From the NCBI RefSeq assembly GCF_000611645.1, contig NW_014012305.1:1-15078 (forward strand): 15,078 nt of DNA, written 5' to 3'. Below are positions 8,677 to 15,078 of the stretch, piece after piece. This stretch comes from Monoraphidium neglectum (taxonomy: Eukaryota; Chlorophyta; Chlorophyceae; Sphaeropleales; Selenastraceae). The first letter of the stretch is position 1, and each line of letters starts with the position of its first letter. The notes under the pieces were generated by a model. The model was not told the origin of the DNA. It did not search any database and saw nothing but the letters and a program-made list of their open reading frames with translations. Made by a program: the position numbers and the translations under genes.

Positions 8677-9570
8677 CCCACGTGCTGCTGATGACGATCC
8701 ACACGCCGATCTGGAGCCTTACGTTGCCCGAGAACGAACAGAGGCTTACTTACAAAGCAATTTCAAAGCTGATCAAGTGGCGCGTTAGGCACGAGTTCCG
8801 TTCGAGTCAGGATCAGCGCCGGGCGCAAGTGCTGCTCTGGTGTGTGCTGGAATGAGCCCAGCAGCTGCCAAACAACTGCGCGCCCGAATCATGGCAAACG
8901 GCCCAGCTTGCTGAGCCCAAATAAGTGTTTGTTGCATTGCTCAATGGAGACCTGGCATGCTCCCGCAAAATGCATTGGCCCCTCGTTCAGGTTCTTCCAC
9001 AGTACAGCATCCGCCCACCATCGCCTCCCTCCCCGCACCTTGGGGAGGCGATGCCAGGGGGCCCCTGTGCGCATAGCATTTGTTTTACAACGCTTGAAGT
9101 TTCCGGTGCAAGATGATACTGCAGGGCATGACGTCCAGAAACCACGACTGGCAGTCGCAATCGACAGAGTGGTCAACAGAGCGACTGATCTGTTTGGATA
9201 GCAATCATCGCGAGTCCAGGCGTGCAAAGTCTGGGGGTGGCCCGACTTGCAATCGCCGAGGTCGTGAGGCTCTGCATATATTATGGAAATTCACACAGAC
9301 TATGCGCGCCTCGCGTGAGCTCAGTTGACTCGTAACGCTGAGGACCACACCGGGTAGACTGTGAAAGTGTCAATGCTTGAAATCATGCATCCTGCTATAC
9401 CCCATGGTGACCCTTTGTTTGCTCCTTGACAGCCATGCCTCTGCAATCAGATCAATGGAACCTTAGCGGCCACTGCTGGCAGCCAAGGGGCTTGGAGAAC
9501 GTGCACCGCCCCCGGGCTGTGCGCTGGTGAGCGGCACCTTAAAAGCCCATGCGACGCGCCCTTGTCCCGC
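8677..9570. other. RPN7 upstream region and FAS1 gene 3' flank
   Basis: This interval separates the RPN7 start from the FAS1 stop codon, both on the minus strand. A G-box-like CACGTG (8679-8684) sits just upstream of the RPN7 ATG, probably within the 5' UTR. A minus-strand TGTAA (plus TTACA at 9085-9089) is about 480 bases past the FAS1 stop and could be its poly(A) signal. Open frames of up to 119 codons look random. I see no RNA gene. Confidence 0.5.
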
Positions 9571-10548
9571 TCAGGGCTTCTTCACAGCGGCAGCCACGGC
9601 CGGCGCAGCCGCAGCGGCGGGCGCGGCCTCCGCGGCGGCGGCCTTTGACTCGCGCAGGGCCTTGACGAGCGTGGGCATCAGCGACGGCGCGACAAGGAAG
9701 CCGTCGATGACGTGGATCACGCTGCGGCCGGCCTGGATGTTCCTCTCGACCACGTTGTAGGCGCCGACCTTGAAGAGGTTGGCCTTGTCGTTAAACTGCA
9801 CCGCAACGGGCTGGTTGGGCAGGGCCGTGAGGTACGATTTGACGCCCCTGGGCATGTCCTCGGTGGTGAGGGGCTTGTTGAGGATGTGGTAGGCCAGGGC
9901 CTGCGTGATGATGGCGCTGTTATCGAGGATGGAGGGGTTGTTGTTGATGGCCTTGCTGATGCGGTCGTAGGCGTCGTTGTTGGGCACGAAGGCGGTGATG
10001 CCGAGCTTGGGGTTCTGAAACTGCTTGGCAAGGCCAAACTGCTCGACCTGTGGTGCAAGACGGCGGAGCGCGGAGAAGAAGGGGGAAGAGGACGAGCTGA
10101 AGTTGACGTGGATTTTGAGTCTCCAGCCGCACGTGTCAAGTTTTGGCCGCAAGGCCGTCCCCATTCAAGCAGGGAATCCAGCTTGCATAGGTAGCTTTGC
10201 TTGCACCCGTCCGGGCGCATGCTGCATACATGCATACAATACAGCAAACGCTCTGCTGCGTCAGCGCCTGCCAACCGCTCCAGAGCACGTCACCATCACC
10301 AGATATCCGCACCCGCTCTGTCCGCCGACCAATCTAGTTACAACCGCATTGCTCGGTGCACTTCGTGCGCCACGGGGCACATCCTGCCCGTGCAGCCAGC
10401 CACGTACCTTGGCAAACACCTTGGACACCTCGGGGAGTTGGCTGATCACATCGTACAGGGTGGTCGGCGCGGGGCGCGCCGCCGCCGCAGAGTGAGCGCA
10501 GGCCATCAGCACCAGCGCAACAACGGCGCCCTTGCTGAAAGACAGCAT
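9571..10548 (-). CDS. Secreted single-domain fasciclin (FAS1) protein
   Basis: Exon 1 is 10548-10408 and exon 2 is 10047-9571. The intron (360 bases) starts GTACGTGG, ends ACCACAG and is in phase 0. The product is 205 aa. Residues 1-24 are a signal peptide with a hydrophobic core (VVALVLMACAHSAAAA). Residues about 25-170 form one FAS1 domain. The H1 motif is GITAFVPNNDAYDRI (63-77), the conserved Tyr-His is at 100-101 (LAYHIL), and the H2 motif is RSVIHVIDGFLVAP (155-168). Residues 182-205 are an Ala/Pro-rich tail ending KKP, without a GPI-type hydrophobic end. FAS1 proteins act in adhesion and extracellular-matrix or cell-wall assembly, and some bind small ligands. Secretion to the wall or medium is inferred. 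The ATG has A at -3. The substrate or partner cannot be told from sequence. Confidence 0.9.
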
Positions 10549-11856
10549 GGTTGCGGTTCGCCCTGCTTGAAGGTGTAGTGGGTCAACGTCGGTTGTGCTG
10601 CTCTGCGTGCAGGACCTGCGGAGCAGCCAGGCAAAATGCAGGCGCGGGTTCAATTATATCGGTTGTGACATCATTAAACGCTTGCATATGAAAGCTTTAT
10701 CCATGGATCCATGAGAAGCCCCGCGGGAGGCGTGGCCAGGGCTGCAGCAACTGTGTCCCTTTACAAGCATGGCAGCCGACGATATGTGACCCACCTCGTT
10801 TTCAGATATGAAAATATGACGATGACGCCCGCCAACGCGAGGGACGTACTGGCACGGTACGGTACTTCTCAATGAAGGTCGACGTTTTGACTGCTTCAGC
10901 GTGGTGTTCTTGCCGACGACGTAATGCTTCTGGAAGTGCGGTTAGCTTGAACGCTTAATGGATCTTGTAACCGTGTTGGGGCTCCCCTTAAACATCTGCC
11001 TGCAGAAGGGCACAGCCACGACCTCTTGGGTGTGCTCCCTCACAGCCACTACCGGCGCACCCCCCTGTTCTCTCCCACGCTTGCCCTCGTTCCTCCAAAC
11101 AGCGATGGGCACACGATGCAAGGGGAACAATGGCAAGAAGCTCCTAGGACCCCGCTTTTCCCAGGATGCATTGTCCTGGCTGGGCTGTGGATGAAATGAG
11201 CCTGTACCACTGCCTTGTCAGGAGTGACATACAGTCCTAGAGGGCATGTGACGCGCGCTGTGCCCGCAAAGAACCACGGGTCTCACATGTGATAGGTGTA
11301 TTGCCTGGCGCCAAAAATTCTGCCTTTGTTTCCCTGCATTACTAGTTTCCAGGCAGAAGAGGAAGCTGCAGCCTGGGGGCGGGCAGTTGAATTGTCGTTG
11401 CAAAACCTGCTAAGCATCAGTGGCACGTCACAACGTCGCAGTTGGCCTGATACCAAGACGTGCAAACCGGCCCTGCACTTGCACTGTACAGAACCTCATC
11501 AGTGCAGTGGCCTCATTTGGCGTTGAAGTGGGGGCTGTTCAGCCCCACTTGAACGCAAGCAAGGAAGGCAGTGGCAGGTGGGTTGAGTTTGCTGACAAGC
11601 ATATTCGGTGCAAAAGGCCGCGGGGTGGCGATCCAAGTCCCAAGAAGAACGCAAGGGTGCATGAACGAGGGCGGGGTGGGTCAACGCTGCGATGCAAGCG
11701 GTGCCTCACATGCATATGGCATGAGGATACGCCCGCGGGACGCCAGCTCACTCTTGAGCAACGCAGGGCTTGCGCCCATCAGGAAAAAACCCAGTATGCG
11801 CAGCCCTCGCTTGGCCCCCCACCCCCGCCGCAGCGGCAGGCACGCAGCAGCGCCTG
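10549..11856. other. FAS1 upstream region and coiled-coil gene 3' flank
   Basis: This 1.3 kb interval lies between the FAS1 start and the stop codon of the coiled-coil gene, both on the minus strand. Apart from the possible TATA element at 10651-10658, I see only short open frames of random character on both strands. It should contain the FAS1 promoter and the 3' UTR of the coiled-coil gene. No nearby TGTAA was found for the latter. Confidence 0.5.
10651..10658 (-). promoter_or_regulatory. Possible TATA element of the FAS1 gene
   Basis: The minus strand reads TATAATTG here, about 100 bases upstream of the FAS1 ATG, in otherwise mixed sequence. The distance suits a core promoter with a short 5' UTR. 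The match is short and unsupported by transcript data. Confidence 0.35.
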
Positions 11857-14800
11857 CTACTGCCGGCGCGGCGCGTGCTCGGGCTTGCGCACGAAATTCG
11901 CCCCGCACGCGTTGAGGCCGATCATCTCGCTCAGCCAGCCACCGGCGCGCCCAGCGCCCGCGCCGCCGCTGCCGCCCGCTCCGCCGCCGCCGCCCGCGCC
12001 GCCGATGGTGGAGGGCCCGAATGCCATCTGGATCTGCCAGGACAGCTCCTTAACCTGCCGCTGCGCGTCCGCCAGCTGCGCGCGCACCGCCTGCAGCTCG
12101 CCCTCCGCGGCCGCCGCGCGGCGCGTCTGCACCGCCGCTGCGAGCTCAGCCTCCTCCGCGCGACGCAGCAGCGCCTCCAGCCGCGCCGCCTCCTCGTCGG
12201 GCTCCCCCTCCCCTCCCGCAACCGCCGCTGCCGCCGCCCGCGGGGAGCGCTGCTGCTCTTTCTGCTGCTCTTGCTGCTCCTGAGGTGCGGCTGCAGACGC
12301 GTGCGTGTCCACATCGCGCGTGCGCGCCTCCGCGGCCTCGGCCAGCGCCATTGTGAGCTCGATCTTCACGCGCTCCGCCGCGGCGGCGCGCCCCTGCGCC
12401 TCCCGCGCCGCCGCCTCCGCGTCCGCAGCGCGCCGCGCCGCCTCCTCCACGGCGCGCGCCGCCGCCTCCTCCCGCGCGGCGACCGCCGCGGCGACCATGC
12501 GGCGCACATCCTCCCTGCGGGCGCCCTCGTCGCGCGCGGCGGCGCCGGCGCTGGCGCGCTCGGATGCGAGCTGGGACTCGAGCGTCTCGGCGCGCGCCGC
12601 CGCCGAGACGGCAGCCTCGACCTGTGCGGAAAGCTGGCCCTCCAGCAGCGCGACCGCCGCCTGCAGCTCCGACACCTGGCGACCCAGGCCGGCCGCCTCC
12701 TGGCGCGCGACCTGCCAGGGGTCGTGGGGATGGCGGCGCGGGGGTGCATGAGGCGGCCATGGCTTTGGGGGCCTCGCTGCAAGGAGAGAGGTGGTGCGTG
12801 TATTCAGGCAGTGGTCACGACGCTTGGCTCAGGAGTTGCACGAGCAGCCGCTCTCATCCCCCAAAGCCGCCTTTCGGCGGCCGTTGACATATTCGCATGG
12901 AGCCGGGGACGCTCGTCGCTGAGAGGGGCGCGCGCACGCGCGCATGTGCGAGCGCACCTCGGCAGCAGCGGTGGCGTCGAGTGCTTTTTGGGACGCAGCG
13001 GCAACGTCAGCCTCGTAACCCTCCAGCTGGCCCGTGACCTCAGCCAACTGGGACCGCAGCTGGTCGGGGGCGCGCGCAAGGGGTGTGCGGTTTGGGGTAG
13101 GGAGTGCGACCGTCAGTCGCTTGCCGATGATGGTTGGAGTGACATCGGGGCAGGCAATTGCGTATGAGGACATGTGGTTTTGGTGTGCATGTGGATATTG
13201 TGTGGGGAAGAGAGCGAGCATGCCACATGCTCGGCCGATAATCAGCGGCGTACTACAGAACATCCAGCACAACGCTGCCTGTGACGCGGACACGCCGCCC
13301 CGCTGACCCCTGGCGGTCCCCTCCGCCGCACCTGCTCCTCAGTCGCCTTATTGCTCCGCTGCAGCGCCAAGAAGCGCCTGTTCCGCTCGGCCGCCTCCCG
13401 CTCGACCCTTCCCGCCGCCGCCCGCGCCTCGGCCAGCGCCTGCCGCGCCGCGCGCTCCCCCTCCGCGGCCGCCTCTCTCTCGCGCGCCGCGAGCGCCGCG
13501 GCCGCGCGCGCGTCGGCCAGCTGCTGCAGCGCCGCGTCCAGCTCGGCTTGCAGCCCCTCACTCGCGCCGGCAGAGGCCGCTGCCTGCTGGTGCTGCGTCT
13601 CGGCGTGCGCCGCGGCCTCGCGCGCCGCCGCCACGTCCGCCCTGAGCGCTTCCACCTCGCGCCCCAAGCGCTCTGCTTCGGCGGCAGCCGCCCGCAGCTG
13701 CGCCTGCTCCTCCTGCGCCGCCGCTAGCTCTCGGCCCAGCCGCTCCACAGCCGCGGCCGCCTGCGCCGCGGCGCCGGCCGCCGCCTCTCGCTGCTGCGAC
13801 AGCTGCGCAGCGACCGCGTCCGCGCGCGCGGCCTCCTCGTCCGCGCGCGCCCGCTCGGCTTCCATCGCCTGCTGCAGCCGCCCCGCCTGCCTGCGCGCAT
13901 CCTCCGCGTCTGCGGCCGCCGCCTCCGCCCGCCGCGCCTCCTGCGACGCCTCGGCCGCCGCGGCGGCCTCCTGCTCGCGCAGCTGCGCCCCCAGCGACTC
14001 GGCGCGCCGCCGCTCGCCCTCTGCCTGCTGCTCGGCCTGCTCCAGCGCCTGCTGCAGCTTCTCCGCTTTGGCCTTCATCGCCATGAATTTGGACTTTGCC
14101 ACCTCCATCCGCGACGCCGCCTGCGCGGCGGCGGCCGCCGCGGCAGCCTGCGCCTGCTCCAGCTGCGCGCCGGCCGCGTCCGCGCGCGCGCGCTCGGCCT
14201 GCAGCGCTTGCTCCAGGTCCGCTGCGCCCTCGGCCTGCCCTGCCAGCAAAGCCGCCTCGTCCGCGCGCGCGCGCTGGTCGGCCAAGGCCCGTTCCAACTC
14301 GTCCACCCGCTGCTGCAGCTGCTCCGCGCGGCGCGCCGCGTCCTCCGCCGCCGCGCGCGCGCCGCGCTGCTCGTCTGCGGCGGCGGCCAAAGCGGCATCG
14401 GCAGCTTCCGAACGGCCTGCCAGGTCAGACGCCCGCTGCTCCGCTGCAGACACCCGCTGCTGCAGCTCCTCCACAACGGCGGCCTGTTCCGCGAGCTGCT
14501 GCTCCGCCATCTGCGCCTCGCGCAGCACTGCGGCCAGCCGCTCGGTGTCGGCCTCATTCTCTGCGCGTAGCGCATCGGCCGCGGCCCGCGCCTGCTCAAC
14601 TTCCGCAGCGGCTGCATGCGCAAGTCGCTGCTCCTGCGCCAGCGCATGCCGCAGCTCCTCCAGCTGCTGCTGCAGGTCTGCGGCGGCCTGCGACTCCTGC
14701 AGGAGCGTGGCGGCCGCGACGCGCGCCTCCTGCAGCTGGGTGGAAGCTTCTTCCGCGCGCGCCCGCTCCACCTGCAACTCCCTTTGCAGCTGCTCGACCG

Positions 14801-15078
14801 TTCCTTCAAGCACCGCCGCCCGCCGCGCCGCCTCCTCGGCGGCGGCCCCGGCGCTGCCCTCCCCGTGCGCCGCTGCCGACGCCGCCGCGTCCGCCATCGC
14901 GAGGCGCCCGGCGAGCTCCTCCGCCCGCTGCTCCGCCGCCAGCAGCCGCTGCTGCAGGCGGTCCGACGCGGCGGCCTGCTCGCGCAGCCGCATCGTGGCG
15001 GCCTGCTCCTCCTGCTGCGCCTCATCCCTCGCCTCGGCCGCTTCCTCGAGTTCGATCCGCAGCGCGTCGCCCTCGGCC
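11857..15078 (-). CDS. Long Ala/Glu/Gln-rich coiled-coil protein, C-terminal 900 residues (N terminus outside window)
   Basis: Exons are 15077-13332 (open through the window edge), 13059-12958 and 12711-11857, with GT-AG introns of 272 and 246 bases, both in phase 0. The junctions read ATEEQ|LRSQLAEV and AAAE|VARQEAAG, so the heptad-like pattern continues across both introns. Nearly the whole product is Ala, Glu, Gln, Arg and Leu with no Pro, as in an extended coiled coil. A Lys/Met island (VAKSKFMAMKAKAEKL, encoded near 14060-14110) interrupts the Arg-dominated composition. Near the C terminus, KELSWQIQMAFG ends the helix and is followed by a Gly-rich linker and the tail WLSEMIGLNACGANFVRKP before TAG. 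Such proteins include golgins, cytoskeletal and basal-body scaffolds. No GRIP, ARF-binding or membrane-anchor signature is certain, so function is open. The ATG at 14993 is internal to the frame and probably not the start. Confidence 0.85.
13215..13233. repeat. Short inverted repeat in coiled-coil gene intron
   Basis: CGAGCATG and CATGCTCG are perfect complements separated by three bases (CCA). They form a potential 8-bp hairpin inside the intron 13060-13331. It is distant from the splice sites, and no function is apparent. Confidence 0.7.

Noticed and set aside
12928..12960. Alternating CG/CA tract that might form Z-DNA
   Set aside because: It is short and of a kind common in GC-rich algal genomes. 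It overlaps an ordinary 5' splice region, and I see nothing to suggest a function.
11770..13167. A 465-codon open frame on the plus strand
   Set aside because: It lies antisense to the last two exons of the coiled-coil gene and the intron between them. Its length follows from GC-rich, stop-poor antisense sequence. The product is an Arg/Leu/Ala-rich string without domain features, whereas the minus strand has a coherent coiled coil and splice sites.
1..15078. A defence system, secondary-metabolite cluster, mobile element or viral insertion
   Set aside because: I looked on both strands for transposase, reverse transcriptase, integrase, capsid, nuclease and clustered enzyme signatures and terminal repeats, and saw none. 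The genes found are unrelated nuclear genes.

Overview
The window looks like nuclear DNA of a green alga (Chlorophyta, trebouxiophyte- or chlorophyte-type). The genes are GC-rich with strong G/C third-position bias and many short GT-AG introns. Proteins are rich in Ala, with Arg preferred over Lys. TGTAA motifs, the usual green-algal polyadenylation signal, lie downstream of several stop codons. A plant-type phospholipase D end and plant-like RPN7 exon sequences agree with this. I cannot name the genus from sequence alone.

Layout: (i) 1-244, plus strand: the last 80 codons of a plant-type phospholipase D. (ii) 245-1623: GC-rich 3' flank with no convincing gene. (iii) 1624-2346, plus: a candidate three-exon gene for a small (118 aa) protein with an organelle-targeting-like N terminus and one hydrophobic segment near its C terminus. 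It is unidentified and is the most novel item here. (iv) 3404-4981, minus: an intronless mTERF-like organellar nucleic-acid-binding protein with a poly-serine tract encoded by a CAG/CTG repeat. (v) 5432-8676, minus: a complete eight-exon gene for 26S proteasome lid subunit RPN7/PSMD6 (386 aa after splicing). (vi) 9571-10548, minus: a two-exon gene for a secreted single-domain fasciclin (FAS1) protein. (vii) 11857-15078, minus: the 3' part of a gene for a very long Ala/Glu/Gln/Arg-rich coiled-coil protein whose N terminus lies beyond the window.

These are independent eukaryotic housekeeping or structural genes, not an operon. The plus-strand pair and the minus-strand run converge at about 2350-3400. 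I see no mobile element, CRISPR array, rRNA, tRNA or gene cluster that would suggest an unknown system. Points that merit checking are the small three-exon gene, the repeat expansion and C-terminal extension of the mTERF-like gene, and the internal duplication in the coiled-coil protein. All splice sites were placed by eye from GT/AG signals, reading phase and family conservation; transcript data would confirm or correct them.
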